From positions 124,001-188,000 of the forward strand of contig ONFF01000003.1 of assembly GCA_900317055.1 (NCBI GenBank): a stretch of DNA of 64,000 bases, read 5' to 3'. Shown here in pieces: positions 42,464 through 52,011 of the stretch. This stretch comes from an uncultured Bacteroidales bacterium. GTDB taxonomy: Bacteria > Bacteroidota > Bacteroidia > Bacteroidales > F082. The notes beneath the pieces were generated by a model. It saw only the letters and a program-made list of their open reading frames with translations. It made no database searches and was not told where the DNA came from. Numbering within the stretch: the stretch's first letter is position 1; every line of letters begins with the position of its first letter. The position numbers and the translations under genes were made by a program.

Positions 42464-43903
42464 ATGCTGTTCAATTCTATAGAGTTCGCCGTTTTCCTTC
42501 CGATTGTGTTTTTGCTCTACTGGTTCGTATTTGCCAAGAACCTGAAGATTCAAAACCTGTTTATCGTCATTGCCTCATATGTCTTCTACGGCTGGTGGGA
42601 TTGGCGGTTTCTTTTCTTGATGGCTTTTACTTCAATCTGTAGTTGGGGTAGTGGCTTGTTGATTGAAAAATTTAAGTCAACACCCAAGAAAGCAAAAGCT
42701 GTAAGTGTCTTGAATATTGTAATCAATCTGCTGGTTCTTGGCATTTTCAAATACTATGACTTTTTTGTCGGGTCGTTTGCTGATTTGTTTCTCGGAGGTA
42801 AAAAAGATGGGTTGTTGCTTAACATCATCCTTCCCGTAGGAATCAGTTTTTATACTTTTCAGGCTTTAAGTTATAGTATTGACATATATAGAGGGAAAAT
42901 GAAGCCGACGAGGGATGTTATACAATTCTTTGCTTTCGTTAGCTTCTTTCCACAATTGGTGGCGGGTCCCATTGAGCGGGCGACAAACCTGCTGCCCCAA
43001 TTTGCAAAGCAGAGGAAGTTTGATTACGATTTGGCAGTTGATGGCATGAGACAGATACTATGGGGTCTGTTCAAGAAGATGGTGGTGGCTGACAATTGTG
43101 CTGTATATGTGGATAAGGTGTTCCCAAATTTCGCCTCGCAAACTGGAAGTACTTTGGCATTGGGCATAGTCCTGTTTGCCGTCCAATTGTATTGTGATTT
43201 CTCTGGCTATTCAGACATTGCCATTGGCACATCTAAATTGTTTGGCATCAGATTGATGCGGAACTTCAACAATCCCTATTTTGCCACTTCTTTTGCAGAC
43301 TATTGGAAACGCAATCACATCTCGTTGACCACATGGTTTATGGACTATGTGTATTATCCGATGATTGGCATCAGCGATAAGCTGGCATATTGGAATTTCT
43401 GTATGATAGCTACATTCCTGCTCAGCGGATTATGGCATGGTGCAGGGTGGACATTTGTCCTATGGGGCCTATATCAAGGTGTGTTTATTGTAATATCTAT
43501 GAATTCGGCTAAGGGAAGAAAGCGTTTTGAAAAGGAACACGGCTTGAAGAATAACAAGTTATACGAATGGGCTTCACGAATTGTAACATTCTTGATAATT
43601 TGCATTGGTTTGATTCTTTTTAGGGCCGAAAGCCTCTCGCAGGCATGGGGCTATTTTTGTGGTATTTTCAGGAGTGGCCTCTTCTCCATCCCATGGCTTG
43701 ACTCCAGGTCCTATTACATACCGGTTCTATTGAGCATCGCGGTGCTTTTTGTAGTCGAATGGCTGCAACGAAACAATGAGCATGCGTTTGATTTGCGCAG
43801 TGTCAAGAGTCATGTCGTTAAGTTCGGCATCTACTATTTGATGATTGCCGTTCTCTTTTGGTTTGGTGGGCATGCCGAGAGCTTTATTTATTTTCAGTTT
43901 TGA
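42464..43903 (+). CDS. MBOAT-family O-acyltransferase
   Basis: A 479-residue membrane protein of the AlgI/DltB type with about eleven helices. Hallmarks: the N-terminal FAVFLPIVFLLYWFVF, SYVFYGWWDWRFLFLMAFTS, ILPVGISFYTFQALSYSIDIYRG, and the catalytic histidine in LLSGLWHGAGWTFVLWGLYQG. AlgI and DltB move acyl groups from a cytoplasmic carrier across the membrane to sugars or teichoic acid. Here the likely donor is the acyl carrier protein two genes upstream. The start abuts the KAS III stop. Confidence 0.93.
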   Translation: MLFNSIEFAVFLPIVFLLYWFVFAKNLKIQNLFIVIASYVFYGWWDWRFLFLMAFTSICSWGSGLLIEKFKSTPKKAKAVSVLNIVINLLVLGIFKYYDFFVGSFADLFLGGKKDGLLLNIILPVGISFYTFQALSYSIDIYRGKMKPTRDVIQFFAFVSFFPQLVAGPIERATNLLPQFAKQRKFDYDLAVDGMRQILWGLFKKMVVADNCAVYVDKVFPNFASQTGSTLALGIVLFAVQLYCDFSGYSDIAIGTSKLFGIRLMRNFNNPYFATSFADYWKRNHISLTTWFMDYVYYPMIGISDKLAYWNFCMIATFLLSGLWHGAGWTFVLWGLYQGVFIVISMNSAKGRKRFEKEHGLKNNKLYEWASRIVTFLIICIGLILFRAESLSQAWGYFCGIFRSGLFSIPWLDSRSYYIPVLLSIAVLFVVEWLQRNNEHAFDLRSVKSHVVKFGIYYLMIAVLFWFGGHAESFIYFQF

Positions 43904-43909
43904 GGTGTT

Positions 43910-44863
43910 ATGAAGAAATTCTTGATACGGTTTTGCATTTGGATGGCGATTGCCCTTGCTTTGGCATTGTTGGCGGATATGATGGTAACTAATGGATTGA
44001 GTAAGACCGATGTGAGGAAATATACGGTTTGGAACGATATTTATAAGGGCGAAATCAATGCTGATTTGGTTGTGCTAGGCAATTCTCAGGCATGGTGTAG
44101 CTATAATACCTACATATTGGATTCACTATTGGACTGTAATTCCTATAATCTTGGAATGGACGGTCATTCCCTGCACTTTCAGCTGATTCGTTATGAAACT
44201 TATAGACGTTTTAACCCCGCCCCCCAAATCATAATTCTCAATACCTGTTTTTTCGGCACATTTTATATAATGGCTGACAAGCAATATGAAAGGGATCAGT
44301 TTTTCCCTTATGTTACTGATGCCACTTTGATGGCAGCTGTGGCTGAAACGAAACATATAACATGGCTTGACAAATATGTCCCTCTTTATAGGTATTTCGG
44401 CTATCGTGATGATGTTGAAATGGGAATGGCTTCTTTTTTTGGACAGACAGATTTTCAGGATGGAGGCTTCCATAAAGGTTATAGAGGAAATGACTATCCT
44501 TGGGAGACGATAAAAATGTCAGCCGATAGCTTGTTGCATAGTACTATTGATATGAAATTGGCGGATGAGTTGGAGAAATTCGCTGAGGAGTGTTGCAAGG
44601 AGGATACCAAATTGGTTTTTGTAAAATATCCAATGTGTTATCCAATTGTGGAGAGGGTGAGTAATTTAAATGTAAGTGATTCTATTATTGAAACGATTGC
44701 AGATAGGTATAGTATTCCTGTTCTGGATTATTACTACTCCGACATTACAAAAGACACCACCAACTATTATAATTTTGGCCATTTGAACAAGAAAGGCTCA
44801 AAATTGTTTACCAATGATTTGTGCCTTGATTTGGATTCGTTAGGTATCTTTAAAGGTATATAA
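43910..44863 (+). CDS. SGNH-like membrane-anchored acyltransferase partner
   Basis: A 317-residue protein with one N-terminal membrane helix (about 7-27) and a periplasmic domain. VVLGNSQAWCSYN (about 54-66) gives the GNS block of SGNH esterases, and the final NFGHLNKKGSKLF holds the catalytic histidine position. This fits DltD/AlgX-like partners of MBOAT proteins, which hand the acyl group to the acceptor. It starts 6 bases after the MBOAT stop. The chemistry is inference. Confidence 0.77.
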   Translation: MKKFLIRFCIWMAIALALALLADMMVTNGLSKTDVRKYTVWNDIYKGEINADLVVLGNSQAWCSYNTYILDSLLDCNSYNLGMDGHSLHFQLIRYETYRRFNPAPQIIILNTCFFGTFYIMADKQYERDQFFPYVTDATLMAAVAETKHITWLDKYVPLYRYFGYRDDVEMGMASFFGQTDFQDGGFHKGYRGNDYPWETIKMSADSLLHSTIDMKLADELEKFAEECCKEDTKLVFVKYPMCYPIVERVSNLNVSDSIIETIADRYSIPVLDYYYSDITKDTTNYYNFGHLNKKGSKLFTNDLCLDLDSLGIFKGI

Positions 44864-44882
44864 TGATCAAGAATGTATTATC

Positions 44883-45794
44883 GTGAAACTGTTTGCAATC
44901 ATAGTAACTTATAAAGGCAAGCAATGGTACGACCGCTGCTTCACTTCGTTGCGTGAATCGACTATTCCCGTCCAGACCATTGTAATTGACAATGCCTCCA
45001 ATGACGGCACGGTAGAATACATCCGTGAACTATATCCAGAGATTCACCTCATTGAGTCGAAAGAGAATCTGGGGTTTGGCAGAGCAAACAATATTGGGAT
45101 GCGTTATGCATTGGACCATGGCTGTGATTATGTGTTTTTGCTTAATCAAGATGCATGGGTAGAGTTGGATACACTTGAAAAATTGGTGAGTATACATTTA
45201 AATCATCCTGAATACGGCATTATAAGTCCAATTCATCTCAATGCGAAGAAGACCGGAATAGAAAAAGGATTGGTCAATTACCTCGATGACAAACAAATTA
45301 CGGATAAATCGTTCTTTGAGGATCTGTATTTTGGCAGATTAAAAGAACTGTACAAAACAAATTATGTCAATGCTGCAGCATGGCTTTTGCCAAGAAGGAC
45401 TTTGGAAACTGTGGGAGGTTTTGATCCGATTTTTTCACATTATGGCGAAGATGATAATTATATGCATAGGGTGTTATTCCATAAGATGAAAATCGGTATT
45501 TGCCCCATGTGCATTGCAGTACATGACACTGAACGACGGATTGTTGCTGCTGAAAAGAAAGTTCAAACCAGTAGTAGTGGTTTGTTGGCAGAAGTAACTA
45601 ATGTAAACACTCAATCGAGCATTTGGGGATTGTGTTTTTTCCATCTTAGAAAAGCCATATCAAAGTTGTTTGCTTTGAAGTACTCACAAGCGAGGAATCA
45701 TTGGAAAACCATGCTTTTTATATGCAAACATGCTAAAGCAATTAAGCTCAGCAGAGAAACTAATGTTCAGCCTGGGATGAATTGGCTAGAATGA
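44883..45794 (+). CDS. Family 2 glycosyltransferase, rhamnosyltransferase-like
   Basis: A 303-residue protein with a GTG start. FAIIVTYKGKQWYDRCFTSLRES and VIDNASNDGTVEYIREL form the nucleotide-binding part, and NLGFGRANNIGMRYAL with FLLNQDAW near 83 is the typical pattern of rhamnosyl- and related transferases. FDPIFSHYGEDDNYMHRV near 181 is the catalytic region. The C-terminus is basic. Sugar not known. Confidence 0.88.
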   Translation: MKLFAIIVTYKGKQWYDRCFTSLRESTIPVQTIVIDNASNDGTVEYIRELYPEIHLIESKENLGFGRANNIGMRYALDHGCDYVFLLNQDAWVELDTLEKLVSIHLNHPEYGIISPIHLNAKKTGIEKGLVNYLDDKQITDKSFFEDLYFGRLKELYKTNYVNAAAWLLPRRTLETVGGFDPIFSHYGEDDNYMHRVLFHKMKIGICPMCIAVHDTERRIVAAEKKVQTSSSGLLAEVTNVNTQSSIWGLCFFHLRKAISKLFALKYSQARNHWKTMLFICKHAKAIKLSRETNVQPGMNWLE

Positions 45795-45800
45795 TATTTT

Positions 45801-46463
45801 ATGAGTATAAATAATAAAATATTGAAATTCAAAAGGTTCGTTAAGAAATTTGATGTTCCTAAAACTTTATATTGGCGTGCAAAACTCCGATTAAGCAGGG
45901 CAGCCTCTTTCCATATTTGTCCCAAATCAATTGTATCTATTGATAAGGGAGCAAATGTGACCATCAAATCGGGCGAATTGGTCATCAACGACTCTTGGTT
46001 TGCAACGAGGAAGCGACATTATGTCTCCGAGTTCAGGCTCGACAAGGACAGTGTTTTCGAGTGTGAAGGGGACTTTAGGTTGTTTCAGGGAGCCTCAATC
46101 TATGTGGCTCCTGGTGCCAGACTTGTAGTGCATGGAGGTGGAACAGTCTTCAACACCAATGCCACATTGAATTGCTTTCATCGTATCGAGATAGGCAAAG
46201 GTTGTGCCATATCCGATAATGTTTGTATCGCCGATTCCGATTCTCATTGCATCGATGGCCATAAAGATAAAGTGATGGCACCAATTATCATTGGAGACCA
46301 TGTTTGGATTGGCAAGAATGTTACAGTGTTGAAAGGTGTTTCCATAGGAAGTGGTGCCGTCATAGGCGCTGGCTCGGTTGTAACGAAGGATGTGCCAAGT
46401 AATACTGTGGTGGCAGGCAATCCAGCCAAACCTATTAAAACGATTGAAAAATGGAATTGGTAG
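45801..46463 (+). CDS. Hexapeptide-repeat O-acetyltransferase
   Basis: A 220-residue left-handed beta-helix protein of the WbbJ/maltose acetyltransferase class. The catalytic histidine lies in SDSHCIDGHKD, followed by IIIGDHVWIGKNVTVLKGVSIGSGAVIGAGSVVTKDVPSNTVVAGNPAK. The N-terminal 55 residues are basic and may bind the membrane. It presumably acetylates a sugar of the glycan. Its end overlaps the next gene by 13 bases. Confidence 0.88.
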   Translation: MSINNKILKFKRFVKKFDVPKTLYWRAKLRLSRAASFHICPKSIVSIDKGANVTIKSGELVINDSWFATRKRHYVSEFRLDKDSVFECEGDFRLFQGASIYVAPGARLVVHGGGTVFNTNATLNCFHRIEIGKGCAISDNVCIADSDSHCIDGHKDKVMAPIIIGDHVWIGKNVTVLKGVSIGSGAVIGAGSVVTKDVPSNTVVAGNPAKPIKTIEKWNW

Positions 46464-47356
46464 TTTTTCAAACTCCTATCCTTGTTATCGCTTTTAACCG
46501 GCCACGCCACACGCGTCGGGTTTTGGAGGCCATTATGGCTGTTCGCCCACAAGACCTTTATGTCTTTCAAGACGGTGCGCGCGAAGGTAATGAAGCAGAC
46601 CGGATAAAATGTGAAGAGGTGAGGCAGGTAGTGAATGAACTCATCAACGGAACGCAAGTTCGGTTGCACACGAATTACTCTGAAGTGAACCTGGGTTGCG
46701 GGCCGGGGCCGTATGAAGCCATGTCGTGGTTTTTTAGGAATGTAGAAAAAGGCATTGTCTTGGAGGATGACATTGTTCCACACCCATTGTTCTTCTCTTA
46801 TATGGACGATCTCCTTGAACGTTACAAAAACAATGATTCTGTCGGGATGGTGACAGCCCATAATCTCCAACGCCACTATTCAAGACGGAATTCCTATTAT
46901 TTCACATTTGAAATGGCTGGGACATTGGGATGGGGTACCTGGCGAAGAGTGTGGGAAAAATTTGATTTTGATATCCCATATAATGGAGCTTTGCTTGATG
47001 AGGCGTTAAGAAGTTATGGGATTCCCAAGCTTTGTAGAAAGAAGATGTTGCTAAACTTTAAAAAGTGGCTGTCGGGTACTAGGCATGATTGTTGGGACTA
47101 TCAGTTCGATTATTACCTGTTGGTTAATCGGTTTCTAAACGCTCGTTCCAATTCTTGCCTTACTTCCCACGAAGATGATGGTGAAGAGGGTACTCATTCA
47201 GGCTACTCTAATCCTGGTTATAGGATGGAAGTCAACACCTCGTTGTTTCAACCCATTACCCATCCTAAATCAGTGAAAGTGGATAGTTCCGTAAAATGGA
47301 GAATGTGGAAAAAAGAGGCGCATCGCCTTGTTAAAAAACTACTGAAACGTGATTAG
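46451..47356 (+). CDS. GT-A glycosyltransferase, GnT-I-like
   Basis: A 301-residue protein. FQTPILVIAFNRPRHTRRVLEAI near the start, VRLHTNYSEVNLGCGPG near 74 and VEKGIVLEDDIVPHPLFFSYMDDLL near 98 (EDD metal site) match the family that resembles eukaryotic N-acetylglucosaminyltransferase I. TLGWGTWRRVWEKFDFD near 156 follows. Overlaps the previous gene by 13 bases and the next by 8. Sugar specificity unknown. Confidence 0.8.
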   Translation: MELVVFQTPILVIAFNRPRHTRRVLEAIMAVRPQDLYVFQDGAREGNEADRIKCEEVRQVVNELINGTQVRLHTNYSEVNLGCGPGPYEAMSWFFRNVEKGIVLEDDIVPHPLFFSYMDDLLERYKNNDSVGMVTAHNLQRHYSRRNSYYFTFEMAGTLGWGTWRRVWEKFDFDIPYNGALLDEALRSYGIPKLCRKKMLLNFKKWLSGTRHDCWDYQFDYYLLVNRFLNARSNSCLTSHEDDGEEGTHSGYSNPGYRMEVNTSLFQPITHPKSVKVDSSVKWRMWKKEAHRLVKKLLKRD

Positions 47357-48719
47357 TTCATTGTTATCTGTTGATGGAAGATGGGCTTCCTTGGATTCAA
47401 TCGTGTCATGGATTGAAACGAGGAACAGGGAAGTCTCAGTGTCGGTAGACCTTATTCCATTCAAGGCTATGGACAATTGGGAAGTGCTTTCCGATAATAG
47501 TTTGCGCCATTCTAGTGGGAAGTTTTTCTCCATTGAAGGAATTCGGGTCAATACAGATTTTCCACAGCCAAAAGTATGGGAACAGCCCATCATTAATCAA
47601 CCTGAAATAGGCTATTTGGGCATTTTGGCTAAAGAATTTGATGGTGTTCTTCATTTTCTAATGCAGGCAAAGATAGAGCCTGGCAATGTAAACAATGTTC
47701 AATTGTCACCGACACTACAGGCTACTAAGAGCAATTATACGCGGGTGCATGGCGGTAAAAAAGCAGCATACCTCGAGTATTTCCATAATGCCAAATCTAG
47801 CCAGATCATTCTTGACCAATTGCAATCCGAGCAAGGTGCCCGCTTCATGAGGAAGCGAAACCGAAATATGATTGTCAAAGTGGAAGAAGATATTCCCCTT
47901 TTGGAGGATTTTCGTTGGATGACCTTGGGCCAGATCAAAGAATTGATGCAGCGTGACAATTGTGTGAACATGGATACCAGAACGGTATTGGCGGGGATTG
48001 ATTTTGCAGAATATTTGGTCTCTGAGGCCGATTTGTCAGAAATGTCTGGTTTTGGTCGTGCCATGTACGAATCAGCTACGGCTTTATCTGGAGTGAAAAC
48101 CTTACGAGAGGTTCTTTCGTGGCTCACCAACTTAAAGTCAAGATATGACCTCTCCGTTGAAAGGGTTCCTTTGAATCAGATCAAAGAATGGGAGTGTAGA
48201 GACGATGAGATTGTGCGTTATGATAAAAAGTACTTTCGAGTGCTTGGTGTAAGAGTCCATATTGCGAACAGGGAAGTGGTGTCGTGGTGCCAACCCTTGG
48301 TTCAACCCATGCAACAAGGAATATGTGCTTTTATTATCAAAAAGATTGGTGGCATTTATCATTTTTTGGTTCAAGCCAAGTTGGAATGTGGAAACAGGGA
48401 TGTTTTTGAACTAGCGCCCACAGTTCAATGCCTTACAGGAAGTATCTTTAATGGTGCTCCGCGTCCTCCTTACACAGACTATGTGTTAAATGCAAAGAAA
48501 GAACAGATAATCTATGATGCGTTGCAAAGTGAAGAAGGCGGACGATTCTATCACGAACAAAACCGCAACATGATTGTCGTCGCTGATGACGATTTCCCAA
48601 TGGATTTGCCGCATACCTACCAGTGGATGACTCTTGGGCAAATCAATGAGTTTATGAGATATAGTAATTATATTAACATTCAGGCGCGAAGCCTGATCGC
48701 TGCATTAAAATACAAATGA
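47349..48719 (+). CDS. NDP-hexose 2,3-dehydratase
   Basis: A 456-residue protein made of two tandem copies of the NDP-hexose 2,3-dehydratase domain. Copy one runs about 20-220 (FFSIEGIRV, IIN QPEIGYLGILAK, HFLMQAKIEPGN, LSPTLQAT) and copy two about 255-455 (YFRVLGVRV, LVQPMQQGICAFIIKK, HFLVQAKLECGN, LAPTVQC). Two copies is normal for the family. Known members (TylX3, EryBVI) remove the 2-hydroxyl from dTDP-4-keto-6-deoxyglucose. It starts with GTG, overlapping the previous gene by 8 bases; its stop overlaps the reductase start. Confidence 0.9.
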   Translation: MISSLLSVDGRWASLDSIVSWIETRNREVSVSVDLIPFKAMDNWEVLSDNSLRHSSGKFFSIEGIRVNTDFPQPKVWEQPIINQPEIGYLGILAKEFDGVLHFLMQAKIEPGNVNNVQLSPTLQATKSNYTRVHGGKKAAYLEYFHNAKSSQIILDQLQSEQGARFMRKRNRNMIVKVEEDIPLLEDFRWMTLGQIKELMQRDNCVNMDTRTVLAGIDFAEYLVSEADLSEMSGFGRAMYESATALSGVKTLREVLSWLTNLKSRYDLSVERVPLNQIKEWECRDDEIVRYDKKYFRVLGVRVHIANREVVSWCQPLVQPMQQGICAFIIKKIGGIYHFLVQAKLECGNRDVFELAPTVQCLTGSIFNGAPRPPYTDYVLNAKKEQIIYDALQSEEGGRFYHEQNRNMIVVADDDFPMDLPHTYQWMTLGQINEFMRYSNYINIQARSLIAALKYK

Positions 48720-49729
48720 TAAGAATAGGTGTTATTTGTCCTTCGGAGATTGCTTCTCGCCGGTTTCTGCCTGCTTTGAAGCAAAGCGGATTATTCAAGT
48801 TTGCAGGAGTTGCGGTTGCTGACCGAACTGAATTTGAGGGCGCTTCGGATGAGGTGCTTTCAAAAGAGATTGAAAAAGCAAAAGCGATTCAGACAGAGTA
48901 TGGTGGCGAGATTTTTGATGGTTATCATACTTTGATTGAGTCTGGTGTTGTTGATGCGGTCTATTTGCCCCTGCCTCCAGCATTGCATTTTCATTGGGCC
49001 TATAGGGTTTTACAGGAAGGTAAGCATGCACTTGTTGAAAAGCCTTGCACCACCTTGCTTAAGAATACAGAAAGTCTTGTCGCTTTGGCAAAGGAAAAAC
49101 AGTTGGCCTTGCATGAAAACTACATGTTTACTTTTCATCGTCAAATGGAACAGGTGCGTGAAATTGTTGATTCTGGTCAACTCGGTGAGGTGAGGCTGTA
49201 TCGCATTGATTTTGGGTTTCCCATGAGGGCAAAAACTGATTTTCGGTATAATAAAGCATTGGGTGGGGGCGCACTATTGGATTGTGCTGGATACACTCTG
49301 CGTTGCGCTTCATTTTTCCTGGGGCAAAAAGCCCAAGTGGTTAGTGCCGCAAAACAAAGTGTTAAAGGATTTGAGGTGGATATGTTTGGTTCGGCAACAA
49401 TGCGTAATGAAGAAGGCTTGACTGCGCAATTGGCCTGGGGAATGGACAATAATTATCGATGCAGTCTTGATATTTGGGGCAGCAAGGGAACCTTGCATAC
49501 AGACCGAATCATGACGGCACCTGTGGGATTTGTTCCTCATGCCACCATCAAACTTGGTAACGACGAACCAATTACTTTGACGCTCGATGCGGATGACGCT
49601 TTCAAAAAATCCATAGAGCATTTTTACTGTTGCATACAGTCTGATCAAATGAGATTGGCGAATTATGAACAAATATGCCGTCAGGCAGAATTGATTGATC
49701 AATTTAATAAACTTGCTGATGATGAATAA
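48716..49729 (+). CDS. Gfo/Idh/MocA-family sugar reductase
   Basis: A 337-residue NAD(P)-dependent oxidoreductase. N-terminal IRIGVICPSEIASRRFLPAL, VDAVYLPLPPALHFHW near 79, and HALVEKPCTTLLKN near 103 with the EKP lysine are diagnostic. In deoxysugar pathways a Gfo/Idh enzyme (KijD10-type) reduces the 3-keto group left by the 2,3-dehydratase. Position right after that gene with an ATGA overlap supports this role. Confidence 0.88.
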   Translation: MIRIGVICPSEIASRRFLPALKQSGLFKFAGVAVADRTEFEGASDEVLSKEIEKAKAIQTEYGGEIFDGYHTLIESGVVDAVYLPLPPALHFHWAYRVLQEGKHALVEKPCTTLLKNTESLVALAKEKQLALHENYMFTFHRQMEQVREIVDSGQLGEVRLYRIDFGFPMRAKTDFRYNKALGGGALLDCAGYTLRCASFFLGQKAQVVSAAKQSVKGFEVDMFGSATMRNEEGLTAQLAWGMDNNYRCSLDIWGSKGTLHTDRIMTAPVGFVPHATIKLGNDEPITLTLDADDAFKKSIEHFYCCIQSDQMRLANYEQICRQAELIDQFNKLADDE

Positions 49730-50813
49730 ACCCATCTATGTTACCATGCCAACCCTTGCACCGCAGGCCGAAGTTGACGAATTGCTCAAAGGTGTTTGGG
49801 AGAGTGGCATTATGACTCATAACGGGCCTTTGGTGCAGCGCTTTGAAAAAGAAGTTGCTGAGTATTTGAATGTTCCTCGTATGGTGGCTTGCACCAATGG
49901 CACTCTTGCTTTGCAAGTAGCTATCAAAGCACTTGGTTTGCAGGGAGAGATTATCACTACGCCTTTTACATTCATTGCCACCGTCTCTTCCATTATGTGG
50001 GAGCATTGTACTCCTGTTTTTGTGGATATTGACCCTGAGACTCTCAATATCGACCCTTCAAAGATAGAAGAGAGGATAACATGTCATACAGTAGCCATCA
50101 TGCCCGTTCATGTGTTTGGCAACAGTTGTGATATAGATGAAATTAATGCCATTGCGGCTAAGCACGGCTTGAAAGTGATTTATGACGCATGTCATTCTTT
50201 TGGCGTGAAGTATAAGGGGAAGTCTGTCTTCACTTATGGCGACATCGCTGTGACGAGTTTCCATGCCACCAAAATGCTGAACACGGCGGAAGGAGGGGGC
50301 TGTTTCACTCAAAACAAGGAACTGGACGAAAAAATGCGTCGCATTCGTTTTTTTGGATTTGAAAACCACGCTGATATCGTTGAAGATGGCTTTAACGGAA
50401 AAATGACGGAAGTCAACGCCGCTGTAGGCATTGCTAATTTGAAGTATATGGACGCTGCATTATCTGATCGCAAAAAGAAGTATATGCTTTATAAGGAGAT
50501 TCTGCAAAGTAGTGGCGATTTGCGATTCCAAAAAATCGAAGATGATTCTTGCAATTACAGCTATTTCCCCGTGGTGTTTCCGGATGAAGAGACAACGCTG
50601 CGCGTTATGGCACACTTGCAAGCCAATCAGATATTCCCGCGCAGGTATTTTTATCCTTCCGTGAATACTTTCACCAAGATTGTTCCATACTTGCCCATGC
50701 CAAAATCCGAGGATGTCGCAAGCCGCATTCTCTGTTTGCCGCTATACAAGGATTTAAGAATTCAAGAGGTGGAGGAAATTGCGGAGGTTACATTAAGGAC
50801 AATACAGTTGTAA
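49722..50813 (+). CDS. VioA-like sugar 4-aminotransferase (DegT/DnrJ family)
   Basis: A 363-residue PLP enzyme from the ATG at 49722 (ATG at 49719 and a TTG further up are also in frame). CTNGTLALQVAIKALGL, TTPFTFIATVSSI and the PLP lysine in VTSFHATKMLNTAEGGG are clear. The SFHATK..NT.EGG block is that of VioA, which aminates C4 of dTDP-4-keto-6-deoxyglucose. Following the 2,3-dehydratase and reductase, the product here may be a 4-amino-2,4,6-trideoxyhexose. Overlaps the reductase by 8 bases. Confidence 0.86.
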   Translation: MNKPIYVTMPTLAPQAEVDELLKGVWESGIMTHNGPLVQRFEKEVAEYLNVPRMVACTNGTLALQVAIKALGLQGEIITTPFTFIATVSSIMWEHCTPVFVDIDPETLNIDPSKIEERITCHTVAIMPVHVFGNSCDIDEINAIAAKHGLKVIYDACHSFGVKYKGKSVFTYGDIAVTSFHATKMLNTAEGGGCFTQNKELDEKMRRIRFFGFENHADIVEDGFNGKMTEVNAAVGIANLKYMDAALSDRKKKYMLYKEILQSSGDLRFQKIEDDSCNYSYFPVVFPDEETTLRVMAHLQANQIFPRRYFYPSVNTFTKIVPYLPMPKSEDVASRILCLPLYKDLRIQEVEEIAEVTLRTIQL

Positions 50814-50814
50814 G

Positions 50815-52011
50815 ATGAAGAAGTTATTGATATTAGGTGGTGATCATTTCACCATCCCAGTAGTGGAGGCAGCACATAAGCAAGGCTATTATGTAATTAC
50901 CTGTGATTATTTGCCCAATAATGTCGCGCATAAGTATTCTGATGCATTTATTAATTATAGCACGATTGACAAAGAAGGGATTTTAGCATGGGCTCGTAAA
51001 AATCCTATTGATGGAATCCTTACATTTACTGACTCAGGAGTAATAACAACAGCATATGTGCAGCATTATCTTGGTTTACCTCAGATAGGTCCTTTAGAAT
51101 CAGTTGAGATATTGCAAAATAAGGCTCGCTTCCGTCGTTTTCTTGCTGATAATGGTTTTAAAGTGCCAAAGGCAAAAGGTTATGCATCGCTTGAAGATGC
51201 CATTAATGATGCTGGGTGCTTTAAATGGCCAATAATGGTAAAGCCTGTTGATTCTGCGGGGAGCAAAGGAGTGTCAAAAATAGAAAAATTGGAACAGCTA
51301 AAAGAAGCTGTTGACTTTGCTTTAAATTTCTCTATCTCGAAAGAGTTTATTATAGAAGAGTTTATTGAAAAAGATGGTTGCTCGTCTGATAGTGATTGCT
51401 TTTCAGTTGATGGCCGTTTTAAGTTTATATCTTTTTCTGCCCAACGATTTGATGAAAACTCCATGGGTATATATACTCCTGCTGCCTATTCATGGCCTGC
51501 GACCATGACAAGTCAAGCGCAGAAAGAGCTATCTGAAGAATTGCAGCGCCTCATTAGCTTGTTGGGTATGAAGACTACCATTTATAATATAGAGACCCGT
51601 GTCGGTGCAGATGGGAATCCATACATTATGGAAGTTACACCTCGTGGTGGAGGTAACCGACTGGCCGAGATGCTTCGGTATGCAACAGGTGTTGATATGA
51701 TTACTGCGGCAGTTCGTGCTGCGGTTGGTGACCCTGTTGTTGGGGTGGAACAAAAGCCTTTGGTTGGCCATTGGGCAGAAATCATTGTCCATGCCGACAA
51801 GACAGGTGTTCTTGACAATATTGAGATTTTACCCATGGTAGAACCATTTGTGAGAGAAAAAGATTTCTGGTTCAAAAAAGGCGATGCCGTCAAAGAATTT
51901 CAGTCGGCAAGGGATGCGATAGGCACGTTGGTATTACAATTCCCATCAGCAGAAAAGTTGGAATACGCCATTACTCATCAAAGTGAATGGCTTAAGGTAA
52001 GAGTGAGATAA
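50815..52011 (+). CDS. ATP-grasp carboxylate-amine ligase
   Basis: A 398-residue ATP-grasp enzyme. N-terminal KKLLILGGDHFTIPVVEAAHKQGYYVITCDYLP (about 1-35) is the carbamoyl phosphate synthase-like opening. IMVKPVDSAGSKGVSKI near 142 is the ATP loop, and EVTPRGGGNRLAEMLRYATGVD near 272 holds the metal ligands. These enzymes activate a carboxylate as an acyl phosphate and join it to an amine. In this setting the amine may be the 4-amino group of the sugar, which is inference. It starts one base after the aminotransferase and overlaps the next gene by one base. Confidence 0.87.
   Translation: MKKLLILGGDHFTIPVVEAAHKQGYYVITCDYLPNNVAHKYSDAFINYSTIDKEGILAWARKNPIDGILTFTDSGVITTAYVQHYLGLPQIGPLESVEILQNKARFRRFLADNGFKVPKAKGYASLEDAINDAGCFKWPIMVKPVDSAGSKGVSKIEKLEQLKEAVDFALNFSISKEFIIEEFIEKDGCSSDSDCFSVDGRFKFISFSAQRFDENSMGIYTPAAYSWPATMTSQAQKELSEELQRLISLLGMKTTIYNIETRVGADGNPYIMEVTPRGGGNRLAEMLRYATGVDMITAAVRAAVGDPVVGVEQKPLVGHWAEIIVHADKTGVLDNIEILPMVEPFVREKDFWFKKGDAVKEFQSARDAIGTLVLQFPSAEKLEYAITHQSEWLKVRVR

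Noticed and set aside
47349..48719. Internal duplication of the 2,3-dehydratase as an unusual event
   Set aside because: Two tandem domains are the normal architecture of this family.
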